Positions 9,129 through 17,129 of a stretch of 50,168 bases of DNA are shown piece by piece. The translations under genes and the position numbers were made by a program. The DNA comes from Pseudobdellovibrionaceae bacterium (GTDB taxonomy: Bacteria > Bdellovibrionota > Bdellovibrionia > Bdellovibrionales > JAMPXM01). The stretch covers positions 1 through 50,168 of the forward strand of contig CANHQR010000019.1 of assembly GCA_947462815.1 (NCBI GenBank). Reading direction: 5' to 3'. Numbering within the stretch: position 1 is the first letter of the stretch; every line of letters starts with the position of its first letter. The notes under the pieces were generated by a model. It did not search any database, was not told the origin of the DNA, and saw only the letters and a program-made list of their open reading frames with translations.

Positions 9129-9755
9129 TCAAAGTCGGTTCAAAGCCTCTTGCAATTGCAAGCGTTGCGCTCGGGCCTGCGCCGTCGAGCCCAAAGTGTT
9201 CGACGAGATCATCGAGGCGTCGGCCCATAGGCAGAGCTCAACATTTGGGGCGGCGAAGCTTTGTGCTCCCAGGGCTTCACAGTTCTCGGCCGAAGACATC
9301 AAGGATTCATCTTGGAGAGCCGCCAAGGCCTGCGTCGAGCGGGCCTCCACCCAAGCGATCAAGGACAAGGTGTCGATCTGCGAGCTCGCATACGCGCAAA
9401 CACCCACTTCGTCCGCGCCCAAGACCCGAGTCGCAAATTGCCCTTGGCTCTGCAAACAGAGTCGAATTTGCGGGTTACGAATGCCGCCTGCCCCGGTCAG
9501 AGGCTCGAGACTTTGCGCCAATCCGAGGGTCGGAAATGTCCCGAGAGTCCATGCCACGAGTCCGACCATCTGGCCCAGGTTTTGGCCCAGTATTTGGCCC
9601 AGTGTTTGGCCACGATCTCGACGGCGACCTAAGGCACGCCGGGCGTCCGGGCAGAATCGTGAACATCGAGAGTTGGTTTGGACCAAGCAAGCCTCAAATA
9701 GATGGGCATCGAGCCAAGATTTCACAACGGCGAATTGCCGATGGAGGACAGACAT
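9129..9755 (-). CDS. Exported protein with one or two DUF333-like segments
   Basis: The 208-residue frame has AAGGCAGG just upstream of ATG 9755. It contains a tetrapeptide repeat (LGQT-LGQI-LGQN-LGQM), then a hydrophobic stretch ending in L-G-L-A-Q that looks like a late signal peptide. The mature part begins with N-P-Q-I-R-L-C-L-Q-S-Q-G-Q and G-V-C-A-Y-A, resembling DUF333 (N-P-A-x-x-Y-C-x-x-x-G-G ... G-x-C). A second similar unit appears as N-C-E-A-L-G-A-Q-S followed by E-L-C-L-W-A. A start near residue 63, after the repeats, is possible. Large frames on the opposite strand have no recognisable content. It precedes two more exported-protein genes. Confidence 0.6.
   Translation of the reverse strand: MSVLHRQFAVVKSWLDAHLFEACLVQTNSRCSRFCPDARRALGRRRDRGQTLGQILGQNLGQMVGLVAWTLGTFPTLGLAQSLEPLTGAGGIRNPQIRLCLQSQGQFATRVLGADEVGVCAYASSQIDTLSLIAWVEARSTQALAALQDESLMSSAENCEALGAQSFAAPNVELCLWADASMISSNTLGSTAQARAQRLQLQEALNRL
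9571..9612. repeat. 12-bp tandem repeat inside a coding region
   Basis: Three units, TGGCCCAGGTTT, TGGCCCAGTATT and TGGCCCAGTGTT, plus a partial fourth. The 12-base period keeps frame and encodes the LGQx tetrapeptides of the minus-strand gene just before its hydrophobic signal segment. Such arrays can change copy number by slippage without shifting frame. Confidence 0.85.
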
Positions 9756-9961
9756 ACGACCTGCCTTCTTCGCCGCGGGAGGCGAGTTGAGACCACAGGT
9801 CAGGGACTACCCCGGTGTTGCGTTTTTGTCCACTTTAAAGCGGCTCACTTGCCTGGTTACGAGTTAAGGCAAGCGATCGAAAATATTGAAGTAAATTGCA
9901 AACCGCCGAGCCGTCGGCGAAGCGCTCTACGGTACCGTAACCGATTCGAGGGGAGGCTGAA

Positions 9962-9987
9962 GGGTGGTCGGAATGTCACGACCACCC
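9962..9987. other. Perfect hairpin after an exported-protein gene
   Basis: GGGTGGTCG (9962-9970) pairs with CGACCACCC (9979-9987) around an 8-base loop, 13 bases past the stop at 10000. No T run follows on either strand, so it may be a processing or stability stem rather than a classical terminator. I see nothing else in the 244 bases up to the next gene. Confidence 0.4.
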
Positions 9988-9999
9988 AAGTGGCCCAGC

Positions 10000-11370
10000 T
10001 CAACGGATTTCCGTGAGCGGTTCGCAGAATCGAACCTGCGTCCTCGCGCAACCTGTCGTTTGATCCGATCTGCACCAGGCACGCACTTCGGTTTTCCACA
10101 AACGTGTGTTCTGACAGCTGAGGCCCATCGACTGATCGTCATCGTCCGGATCTCCGTCCGCACTCGGAGTGGCGACATCGGCTCCAGCGCTCGGGCCCGA
10201 GAGTTGACGCGAGCGGCGCTCACGAACTTCAGCGGCGGCGCGATCGAGAAGTTCAGCGACCTCGCCCAACTGCACATCCAAGGAGATTCCGTAGGCGCTG
10301 GCCTCCAGTGCATCGAGGTCTGAGGTGCGTAAGGAGCGTCGCACGACCTTTCCCCCGACGGTACCTTCCATGACGTACGCACCGGGCAAGAGAGCGACAG
10401 ATTGTTGTCCGTTCAGCGGTGCTGCGATCAACTGCTTGAGCAAGCGAATCGGAAAGGCATCGCCTGGCGACTGCACGGAAAACTGTGTGCCGGTGCCATT
10501 GGCACGCAGGTCAAAGAGCTCATTGACCGCAAAAGCATGTCGCAAGTTCCACACCCTGCAGAGGCGATCGGCGCGCAGCGAGAGCTCGGGACGTCGCTCG
10601 CGTTCGCAGATCTTGTAGCTCGGATTGGGAACCGCGTCCGTCAGAGGGAAGCGACGCAAATAGTGATCGCCGAAATCATACTCGGCCACCGAGAAGAATC
10701 TTTCACCTGACGCAAAGGTCGCCCACATGAGCTTTCGCTGTTCTGCAGGATGGTTGAGATCCCGGAACACCTTGATGGGCGTTTCCGATCGTTGCAATTC
10801 GCGCGGCACACCCACGCGCTGCAAGTCCAGACGAGTGAGCTGGTCAGCTCGCACATGCACAAATCCCGGCTGCAACATATTCTCGAATCCAACGAGGTAG
10901 CTGCCTTCTGGGACTTCGGTTTCCGTATTGAGATCAAAGAAGATCGGGTTGAAACAGCGGCTTCGCTGTGGACGGAATGTTTGCGAGGCGAATAACCCCG
11001 CCGAGGCGACTTCAATTTCACAGCGCATAATCTTCACGCGCTTAAAGAGTTGCGTTTCGCCCGCTTGGCCCGCCACGAGGAGGCGGCCTTTCGCACGGAC
11101 TTCGGTCTCTTCAAGCAAAAATCGCGAGCTACGTTGCGTGCGGGCTTCATATTCTTCCATCATCATGTGGCGCGCAGCGGGATTGAGATCGGGACTTCCA
11201 CTCGCATGGGCGAGCGAGAGCGGCCATAGACCCAGTGCGCTCACTGCCGCAAAGGCCCATGCGGTGAGGCTTCGGTTTTGAGTCGGCGCTCGCCCCGCAA
11301 CACGGGCAGTCATACGGCCATTGAGACGTAATGAAGTCATTAAAGCTGAAGTCCGTAAATTAGAATTCAC
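10000..11370 (-). CDS. Large exported hypothetical protein
   Basis: The start is taken as GTG 11370, which overlaps the upstream transpeptidase gene by 11 bases and has GGAGG five bases ahead; ATG 11340 is the alternative. The 456-residue product has a basic N-terminus and a hydrophobic segment at about 35-55 ending in S-L-A-H-A, a likely signal peptide. The mature region contains beta-rich units such as V-P-E-G-S-Y-L-V-G-F-E and L-L-P-G-A-Y-V-M-E-G, and a Cys-rich end (S-C-Q-N-T, W-C-R-S, G-C-A-R, F-C-E). An acidic low-complexity patch (DPDDDD) precedes that end. I recognise no family. Coupling to the transpeptidase suggests a cell-envelope role. Confidence 0.8.
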   Translation of the reverse strand: MNSNLRTSALMTSLRLNGRMTARVAGRAPTQNRSLTAWAFAAVSALGLWPLSLAHASGSPDLNPAARHMMMEEYEARTQRSSRFLLEETEVRAKGRLLVAGQAGETQLFKRVKIMRCEIEVASAGLFASQTFRPQRSRCFNPIFFDLNTETEVPEGSYLVGFENMLQPGFVHVRADQLTRLDLQRVGVPRELQRSETPIKVFRDLNHPAEQRKLMWATFASGERFFSVAEYDFGDHYLRRFPLTDAVPNPSYKICERERRPELSLRADRLCRVWNLRHAFAVNELFDLRANGTGTQFSVQSPGDAFPIRLLKQLIAAPLNGQQSVALLPGAYVMEGTVGGKVVRRSLRTSDLDALEASAYGISLDVQLGEVAELLDRAAAEVRERRSRQLSGPSAGADVATPSADGDPDDDDQSMGLSCQNTRLWKTEVRAWCRSDQTTGCARTQVRFCEPLTEIR

Positions 11371-13210
11371 TTTGGCCTCCGGCGTTCACGTTGAGCGGCT
11401 GCATGAGCTGCAGGATTCGACCATCTTGCCCGTAAGAATCAGGAGCAAATTTGACCCTTGTGAGCCCGCCTTCAGTCGGCACTTCGACGGTGAAAAAGCC
11501 GATGTACACAGAAACCTGCTCGCGAAGGTCAATTTTGAAGTCGGGGCTCTCCAGCGGCCTCGACCAGAAATCTTGAATGCGCTCGGCTGTCCACTCGGGT
11601 TGATCGCGCAGCAAGTAGAGCGCAAAGCGCAGCGGATCTTCGAGTCGGATACAGCCTGAGGAGAACTGGCGAACACTCTTGGGGAAGTCTTCACGATGAG
11701 GCGTATCGTGGAGATAGATAGCCCGCGAATTCGTGAGATTGAACTTCACCTGGCCCAAAGAGTTGTGCGGACCGGGATCCTGACGGAAGTAAAAGGGCAG
11801 ATGCTGAATGCTGAACTGGCGCCAGTTGATTCGCGTCGGATCCACCTCTTGCCCGCGCAAATCGAAAACACGAATGCCGATCTCTTGAGCGCCCCGTAGA
11901 TTGGTGGCGAACTTCGGTACCAGGTCTTTGGCGGCGATGGAGGCTGGCGCACTCCAATAGGGATTGAGGCGAATGTCGGTGAAGCGATCCACCAGCGTGG
12001 GAGTGCGACGGAGAACTCGACCGATCACCGTCTTCATCCGGAGAACTTCGCGATCGCCTTCGACCGCGGCCAATTCTTGATGAGCGGTGTTGACGAATAC
12101 ATGTCGGTTCGCAAGTTGGGTCGGCATCCATCGCCACCGCTCCATATTCACGCGGACTTGTTGAATGCGCTGTGCGAGCGTGGTGTTGAGAGCTGCGAAA
12201 GCTCGCGGTCCGATCACGCCGTCTGGCTCGAGCTTATGCCGAGTCTGAAAGTCCTGGACGATCGCCACCAAGGCTGGATCGTAAACAGCTGAGGTGAGAT
12301 CGCTTGGATTCGCACCGCCGTAGCCGAGATCGGCCAGGCGTTGACGAATCTGAGGCACAACTCGATGTGTGACACCGGGGCGAAGGGTCTCGCGAGCATC
12401 GATGGGCCGAAAGCGCTCAGCCGGGGTTTCGCGAAGGGACTTGAGCAGATCGCGCAAGCGTCGATAGGCGAGGTGCTTCGGCTCGAGTTCATCCAGAGTC
12501 GCCTGGAGCTGACCGCGGCTCAGTCCAGCGGCCAGAATCTCATACTCCCGAAACGGACGACGAGTCAGATCAGTTTCGTCGTCGACAAGCTTCGGATCGA
12601 CGCGCCCATGAGCTGCATGCGAAGCTAAACGCACAAGGCCTTGCGCGAGGCTCAGCTCCATTTCAAGAGCTTCTTGAGCTGGCATTTCACCTGTGGTGGC
12701 GAGTTTCTGAATGTCGGCGAGTCGCGCATTCCAGTAATCTTCAGTTTGTAGACCTCGCAAGGGTGCGCTCTGGAGCGCCGCAAGTACGAGATTTCCTTCG
12801 TTGGTCAGTTGATAAAGGCCCAAGGTGTTGCGAATCACGAACAACGGGCGATCGGGTAGAGCTCGCGTCGCCACATACAAAGGACGAATCAGGGAGGTCT
12901 CGACCGCCAGGCCGCCCACCACTTGGGCCTGAGACCTTTGCATCATTTGAAAGAGAATCGGACGGATATCCGTGTTCGCTGATAGATTCGTGGCCGAGAG
13001 ATTTTGACCAGCGAGCGGCTGCAAGGCGAGAGGTTCGCCAGGTCCTTGTGTTGGAGGCGTTTGGGCTGAGGCCATTCCCGTCCAGACGAAGAGAGCCGCG
13101 AGCAATCCGACGCCGATCAGGCGGGACAGCTCGTGCCGATCGCGAGTCCCCCAGATCTGTGGCTTTGAGATCTGATGATTCGACTTCTTGCTCGCCAGCG
13201 AATGAAACAT
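11360..13210 (-). CDS. L,D-transpeptidase, YcbB (LdtD)-like
   Basis: Forms or exchanges meso-DAP to meso-DAP crosslinks in peptidoglycan. The 616-residue protein starts at ATG 13210 behind GAGGAGACCTT. It has a signal anchor at about residues 30-49 (VGLLAALFVWTGMASA). A peptidoglycan-binding-1 type motif follows (V-Q-D-F-Q-T-R-H-x-L-E-P-D-G-V-I-G), then the YkuD catalytic domain. The active-site block is H-D-T-P-H-R ... F-S-S-G-C-I-R-L-E-D-P, with the nucleophile Cys at about residue 520. Domain order and size match E. coli YcbB/LdtD. It leads a leftward run of exported-protein genes and overlaps the next by 11 bases. Its 5' side is a 1-kb region without genes. Confidence 0.95.
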   Translation of the reverse strand: MFHSLASKKSNHQISKPQIWGTRDRHELSRLIGVGLLAALFVWTGMASAQTPPTQGPGEPLALQPLAGQNLSATNLSANTDIRPILFQMMQRSQAQVVGGLAVETSLIRPLYVATRALPDRPLFVIRNTLGLYQLTNEGNLVLAALQSAPLRGLQTEDYWNARLADIQKLATTGEMPAQEALEMELSLAQGLVRLASHAAHGRVDPKLVDDETDLTRRPFREYEILAAGLSRGQLQATLDELEPKHLAYRRLRDLLKSLRETPAERFRPIDARETLRPGVTHRVVPQIRQRLADLGYGGANPSDLTSAVYDPALVAIVQDFQTRHKLEPDGVIGPRAFAALNTTLAQRIQQVRVNMERWRWMPTQLANRHVFVNTAHQELAAVEGDREVLRMKTVIGRVLRRTPTLVDRFTDIRLNPYWSAPASIAAKDLVPKFATNLRGAQEIGIRVFDLRGQEVDPTRINWRQFSIQHLPFYFRQDPGPHNSLGQVKFNLTNSRAIYLHDTPHREDFPKSVRQFSSGCIRLEDPLRFALYLLRDQPEWTAERIQDFWSRPLESPDFKIDLREQVSVYIGFFTVEVPTEGGLTRVKFAPDSYGQDGRILQLMQPLNVNAGGQSEF

Positions 13211-13649
13211 AAGGTCTCCTCAAAGCTTCATGACGACGAACTCTCGTCTTGCGAGAATCGCCGCAAAGCGTTTTGCTGCCCTCAAAATTCTCGAAACCAT
13301 CGACCGTCAGGGGTGAAGTCGGGGCAAGCTTTGGACCGATGCTGGTATGAAGCTATTTCTAAGCTGGCGATGAGGGGTGACGTTTTCAGGCGCTTTATCG
13401 AGATCGCGAGCGTGATTTGGTCACTGAAACTGAGCCGGATTTTGAAGTTCGTGAATTTCGCAAGTTGCGAAGTCAGCAGGGAAATTTCGTAAAGTGGGTC
13501 ACTTGATTGTGCTGACCCAAATCCATTTCGCTCGCCCGAAGCAGGTCGGCGTCTCTTCGCCGGGTCCATTCGAGTCTCTACAAATGAGATGAGTTGGAGA
13601 CCGCTCGACGTGATTTCGGATGGTCGAGCACACTCAAAGGGCCCAGGTT
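13211..13649. other. Gene-free leader region upstream of the L,D-transpeptidase
   Basis: No frame here has recognisable content or a convincing ribosome-binding site. The stretch is more AT-rich than its surroundings and presumably carries the promoter of the leftward transpeptidase operon. The only clear structure is the palindrome at 13457-13471, listed separately. Confidence 0.5.
13457..13471. promoter_or_regulatory. Palindrome TTCGCAA-G-TTGCGAA, candidate operator
   Basis: A perfect 7-bp inverted repeat with a 1-base spacer lies about 250 bases upstream of the transpeptidase start. Just beside it is a partly matching half-site (AAATTTCGTAAAG against GAATTTCGCAAG). The arrangement suits a dimeric regulator, but the regulator is unknown. 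Confidence 0.35.
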
Positions 13650-13694
13650 AAAAAATTTTAGCCCGATCATCGAGGTCGTGGCGATGATCGGGCT
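13650..13694 (-). terminator. Candidate terminator at the end of the structured RNA
   Basis: AGCCCGATCATCG (13660-13672) and CGATGATCGGGCT (13682-13694) form a perfect 13-bp stem with a 9-base loop. On the minus strand it is followed by AAAATTTTTT. The four A residues before the T run make it slightly unusual. Confidence 0.65.
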
Positions 13695-13710
13695 CGTCAC
13701 CCGCCGCTGT

Positions 13711-13743
13711 GTGTGGTCCCGCCCTCGTTTTTTATTCCGAGTC
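13711..13743. repeat. 33-bp direct repeat, copy 1
   Basis: Identical to 13827-13859, with starts 116 bases apart. That distance is not a multiple of three, so the pair is not a protein repeat. The copy forms the loop of a hairpin closed by CGCTGTG/CACAGCG. Confidence 0.9.
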
Positions 13744-13826
13744 ACAGCGACAGATTTTTTAAAGACAAAGAAAGTCGGGCCCTGCCACCCAGGTCGTGTA
13801 GGCAACCGGGCCCTATCAGTACGGCG

Positions 13827-13859
13827 GTGTGGTCCCGCCCTCGTTTTTTATTCCGAGTC
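13827..13859. repeat. 33-bp direct repeat, copy 2
   Basis: Identical to 13711-13743. Here it lies inside a hairpin closed by the unrelated 9-bp stem TCAGTACGG/CCGTACTGA. Confidence 0.9.
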
Positions 13860-13885
13860 CACCGTACTGACAGGACTGAAACTAC

Positions 13886-14213
13886 AGGTGTCTGGATTTT
13901 TACGCATGGAACATCGATGAACGTGTTTTCAGTTTTTCAGCGAATTTTCGTGCTGTCTTTGGGCTAACACCTGACCAGAGAATGGACAGTGTTTCGGCTT
14001 GAGGCCTCAGTCTGAGACGAATGATGACCCAACTAAGTCTTTGATATCGGCAGGTTTTCTCAAAGTGAGATCGTTCGCGTCTCAGAGCTGGCCGCGGCGT
14101 CTCGCGGCCTCAGGATTGCTCCCCTCAAAGCGTGGGAACCGAAGTGAAAAGGACGCTCGAAACGCGTGCCGATCACTCTTCAGAGTCTTTATCAACAGCG
14201 AGAGGAAGAACAT
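13886..14213. other. Intergenic region, no feature recognised
   Basis: Between the candidate RNA and the next rightward gene I see no convincing gene, repeat or hairpin. Promoters for the rightward gene at 14214, and possibly for the leftward RNA, would have to lie here. Confidence 0.5.
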
Positions 14214-15494
14214 ATGCGGCTGCAGAAACGAACCAAGACAGCGAACGGGTGTGAGATCGTGTCGCCGATTTCTGTGCATTCGCTCTCTGAGCCCGTGCTT
14301 CGAATCGCGTTGTTAGGTATGGCCGTCGCGCTCGGACTTGTTCACTCCAATGTGGTTGCCGAACAGCGAGTCCCCACGTCCAGTATCGCGAGAAGCTTTC
14401 AACTCTCGAGCTGCGGCACAGAGCGACTGCATCCACCCATCGACCCTCGTCAGACCGCCGAATATGCACAGATGCGCGATGCTTACGAAACCATCTTCTC
14501 TTCGACGCAAGTTGGGCGTGCGATTTGTCATCGAATGGCACCTTCGACAGACGTGTTGCGAATCTCAGGCGTATTTTCTGAACGCCTGCAGGAGCTGCAG
14601 CGCGAGTGCGAGACTCGAGACGTCTCGGGCGAAAATTGGATCCGACTTGAGGCACCTCGCCGCGAGTCGAATCCCGACACTTGCGGCGAGTCCTACGAGT
14701 CGGTGCAAGCCTCCATTCCTCGCAATCTCTCACCGCAACAGTTCCGAGACATCGTTCGACAACTGAGCCGGCCGGAGGCCTCGGGCCAATATGATTTACC
14801 TCGCAATATCGAGTTTGTCCGCGCACCGCGAGGCCATGTGGTGGAAAGCTGGTCGGCAGGTCGAACACTCACGATCTTTGTTCCGCCCGAGGGCCTCTCT
14901 TCGGAGGCGGCCCTGCGGATCGCGGCCCATGAGCTCGCTGTGCATCTCGATGCGAAAGCAGACTTCGAGCACGGGATTTCCCTCGATGCGAGCTTGCGGG
15001 CGAATGATCCAGAGCGCGTTCGCCAGGTGTTGAGGTCAAGCCCTCTGCTGGGCCCAGCGTTCGCCGCGATTCGCGCGTATCGAGTTGAAGAGCGAATTCT
15101 CAGACAGGCGAATCCGCAAGCGCAAGATGAACGGACGCGGCGTCTGCGCCGCTTGGTGAATGAGATTCGCGATGCCGACAGTTGCCGGCGTGTGGTGGCG
15201 GAGGTCGCCGATCTTTTGGCACCCTCGACGCAGCTTTTCCGCAACGGCAGTCAGAGTTGCGAAGTGCTGAGCCCCGAGCAGATCCGAGAAGAGTCGCGTC
15301 GCGTGCGATCGGCGATTCGCGATCTGAACGGACTTCACTTCCGCACACTGCAAACGGATGAATTTTACTCAGCTCGAAGTGGTCCAGCCACAGGTCAAGA
15401 CGCATGCTTGTTTCTGGTGGAACCTGAACTGACAAACGCCAATCGCGCTCGAAGCGATGGCCCTTCCCCCGGAACTGGTCGCTTACCGCCTTAA
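14214..15494 (+). CDS. Exported protein with an HExxxH motif, unknown
   Basis: ATG 14214 follows GAGGAAGAACAT, a good ribosome-binding site, so it is preferred over 14166. The 426-residue product has a signal-like hydrophobic segment at about 29-47 ending in N-V-V-A-E. Near residue 239 is A-A-H-E-L-A-V-H-L-D-A-K, preceded by a beta strand (T-L-T-I-F-V-P-P). This resembles the helix of a zinc peptidase, but the two histidines are three residues apart from the Glu (HExxxH) instead of two (HExxH), so canonical metal binding is uncertain. Several cysteines are present. It may be a diverged peptidase or only a look-alike. The C-terminal tail is Pro/Gly-rich. Confidence 0.75.
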   Translation: MRLQKRTKTANGCEIVSPISVHSLSEPVLRIALLGMAVALGLVHSNVVAEQRVPTSSIARSFQLSSCGTERLHPPIDPRQTAEYAQMRDAYETIFSSTQVGRAICHRMAPSTDVLRISGVFSERLQELQRECETRDVSGENWIRLEAPRRESNPDTCGESYESVQASIPRNLSPQQFRDIVRQLSRPEASGQYDLPRNIEFVRAPRGHVVESWSAGRTLTIFVPPEGLSSEAALRIAAHELAVHLDAKADFEHGISLDASLRANDPERVRQVLRSSPLLGPAFAAIRAYRVEERILRQANPQAQDERTRRLRRLVNEIRDADSCRRVVAEVADLLAPSTQLFRNGSQSCEVLSPEQIREESRRVRSAIRDLNGLHFRTLQTDEFYSARSGPATGQDACLFLVEPELTNANRARSDGPSPGTGRLPP

Positions 15495-15577
15495 GCTGGA
15501 GCGCACCAGGATCGAATGCCCCGAAACGACGTGCAGTCGCAAGTGAAGTTGAATGAACCGAGACGAGGAGATGGAAG

Positions 15578-17005
15578 ATGGAACGCAAAGACTTTGTCGA
15601 AATGTCGCAAGCGATCCGCCGCGATTATGTCCTCGGTCGTATGAACGAAGCCGAATCAAAGTGGCGTGCGCTGGTACCGGCGACTCCCGTTGAGCATCGA
15701 ATTACGGGTTATTGGGAAGGTCGTTTGGCGATGGCGGCGGGACGCTTTCAAGAGGCCGCCCAAGTTTTCGAGTCGACCAAAACGAAATACGGCAATCACG
15801 TTTCGCTTCTGCAAGATCTTGCGAGCGCGCACTATCTCGCCGGTCACATGGACCGCTGGATTCGCGCGGTGAGTGAACTTGAGGCCGAGTTCGAACGCGC
15901 ACGACTCATGCTGACCCCGGAGGGTCGGGCTCGCGTCCTGTATGACTTAGCGAAGTTTCGTGAAGAAGAAGGCGATATTCCAAAGGGAATTGAACTCTAC
16001 GAAGCCGCGCTCGAAGAGTTGAAGCGTCACGAGGCCACCACCGGCCAGCGACCGACAGAGGGCTTTGTCACCGCCTTGCTCTCGCAAATCATTCGCGCCC
16101 GATCGGTGTCGGGTATGAAGCGAGGGCTCAGTGAAGTCTACACGCAGCTTCTGCATGCGATTGAGGGTCTTGAAGCTCGGGATCTCTTTTTGGAGATCGA
16201 GCACGCCTTGATTTTGGCCGAGCATGTTTTGGTTGGACCCGCTCAGGCGCTCGCGCGTTTGGAAAAGCTGATGGCTCGCGAGGATCTTCCCGATCATGAG
16301 CGCCGCTTGATCTTTTTTGATGTGATTGAAATGGAGTTGGCCGCCGGTCGGCCTGCTCAAGCTCTCTTGGCGCGGGGAATTCGGAATTGGCAGGTGAGAC
16401 CTGAAAATTTTAATGCTTATGAGCGCCGGCTCCAGCAGCTTCTCGATGAACAAAGTGTGGACCCCGGGCACCTCATCGGTTTATCGCGTGGCGTGAGTCC
16501 GGCCTCGTGGCTCAAGCTCTTGGCGGCCAGCCTTCGTGTTGAGACCAACGCTGAACGTCGCGAACTCCTCCGGCATCAATTTGCGTTGCTCATTGAGCGC
16601 CTCGACCGAGCGGCTCGACAAACCTGGTTTCAGCGCGCCGGTGAAGCTATGGAAGAGTCGGGAATTCAAATTGAATTAGATCTGAAGGCTCACACGTTGA
16701 GCTGCGGTCATCGCATGGCCGAGATGTCGCGTCGGCAAACTTTGGAAAAGTTATTGGCCGCTCTGGCTGAGACCGGTTCGCTTGAAATGGATCAGCTTGT
16801 GGCGAGAGTGTGGGATGCGGAGTTCAACGCGAGCTATTTGGATCGCGTGCGCATGTTGGTTCGCCGCGGAAATGAATTTCTCCTCGATTTGAGTGGCACG
16901 GCGGAGATTATGATTTTTCGCCAAGGTGAGGTGAAATTGCGCCCCGGAGTAAAAATTCTCCGAAATGCCGAGGTCGAGGCCTCAACGCCGCAGCGCTCTC
17001 ACTGA
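15578..17005 (+). CDS. TPR-repeat protein with a C-terminal helical domain
   Basis: The 475-residue cytoplasmic protein starts at ATG 15578 behind GAGGAGATGGAAG. Residues 10-300 are helical repeats of the tetratricopeptide type, for example G-R-F-Q-E-A-A-Q-V-F-E near 55 and G-D-I-P-K-G-I-E-L-Y-E-A-A-L near 132. The last 100 residues (from R-R-Q-T-L-E-K-L-L-A-A-L) resemble a small winged-helix-like unit: a helix-rich part, then L-V-R-R-G-N-E-F-L-L-D-L-S and beta strands. No signal peptide or membrane segment is seen. A scaffold or regulatory role is plausible but not shown. No overlap with its neighbours suggests co-translation. Confidence 0.8.
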   Translation: MERKDFVEMSQAIRRDYVLGRMNEAESKWRALVPATPVEHRITGYWEGRLAMAAGRFQEAAQVFESTKTKYGNHVSLLQDLASAHYLAGHMDRWIRAVSELEAEFERARLMLTPEGRARVLYDLAKFREEEGDIPKGIELYEAALEELKRHEATTGQRPTEGFVTALLSQIIRARSVSGMKRGLSEVYTQLLHAIEGLEARDLFLEIEHALILAEHVLVGPAQALARLEKLMAREDLPDHERRLIFFDVIEMELAAGRPAQALLARGIRNWQVRPENFNAYERRLQQLLDEQSVDPGHLIGLSRGVSPASWLKLLAASLRVETNAERRELLRHQFALLIERLDRAARQTWFQRAGEAMEESGIQIELDLKAHTLSCGHRMAEMSRRQTLEKLLAALAETGSLEMDQLVARVWDAEFNASYLDRVRMLVRRGNEFLLDLSGTAEIMIFRQGEVKLRPGVKILRNAEVEASTPQRSH

Positions 17006-17129
17006 TTTCGATGACCCTGTCTGGTAAATAACGCCCCGCGCTTCGCATGCGAGGCGGGACCGGCATTGACGAATCCCTCTGAAGCGGGCGAGCTTCCCTT
17101 CGTGTGAGGCAGAAGCCAGAGGGGGGTCT

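Larger units (their letters stand above)
13650..13885 (-). ncRNA. Candidate structured non-coding RNA
   Basis: Read on the minus strand, this gene-free stretch holds three hairpins followed by a stem and T run. The first and third hairpins share an identical 33-base core but are closed by unrelated stems: TCAGTACGG/CCGTACTGA (13816-13824 with 13862-13870) and CGCTGTG/CACAGCG (13705-13711 with 13743-13749). Each core can also form a small inner stem, CTCG/CGAG. The middle hairpin uses two GGGCCC blocks and GCC/GGC (13777-13813). Different stems that both pair imply selection on structure. The minus orientation is inferred from the final stem and T run. It could be a free RNA or a long 5' leader of the transpeptidase operon. 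I do not recognise a known family. Confidence 0.4.

Noticed and set aside
9023-9867. Long plus-strand frames (up to 255 codons) over the exported-protein genes
   Set aside because: Their translations are Arg/Ser/Pro-rich with no recognisable content, while the minus-strand gene has a signal segment, a DUF333-like pattern and operon continuity.
10018-10052. tRNA-like T-arm on the minus strand (CGCAGGTTCGATTCTGCG)
   Set aside because: The stem closes an 8-base loop instead of 7, no acceptor, D or anticodon arms surround it, and the bases encode the C-terminus of the gene at 10000-11370.
13594-13967. Short plus-strand frames across the 33-bp repeats
   Set aside because: The repeat copies are 116 bases apart, which breaks frame, and the hairpins explain the conservation better than a protein would.
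17036-17070. GC-rich hairpin after the TPR gene (around CTTCGCATGCGAGG)
   Set aside because: There is a bulge in the stem and no T run on either strand, so I did not call it a terminator.
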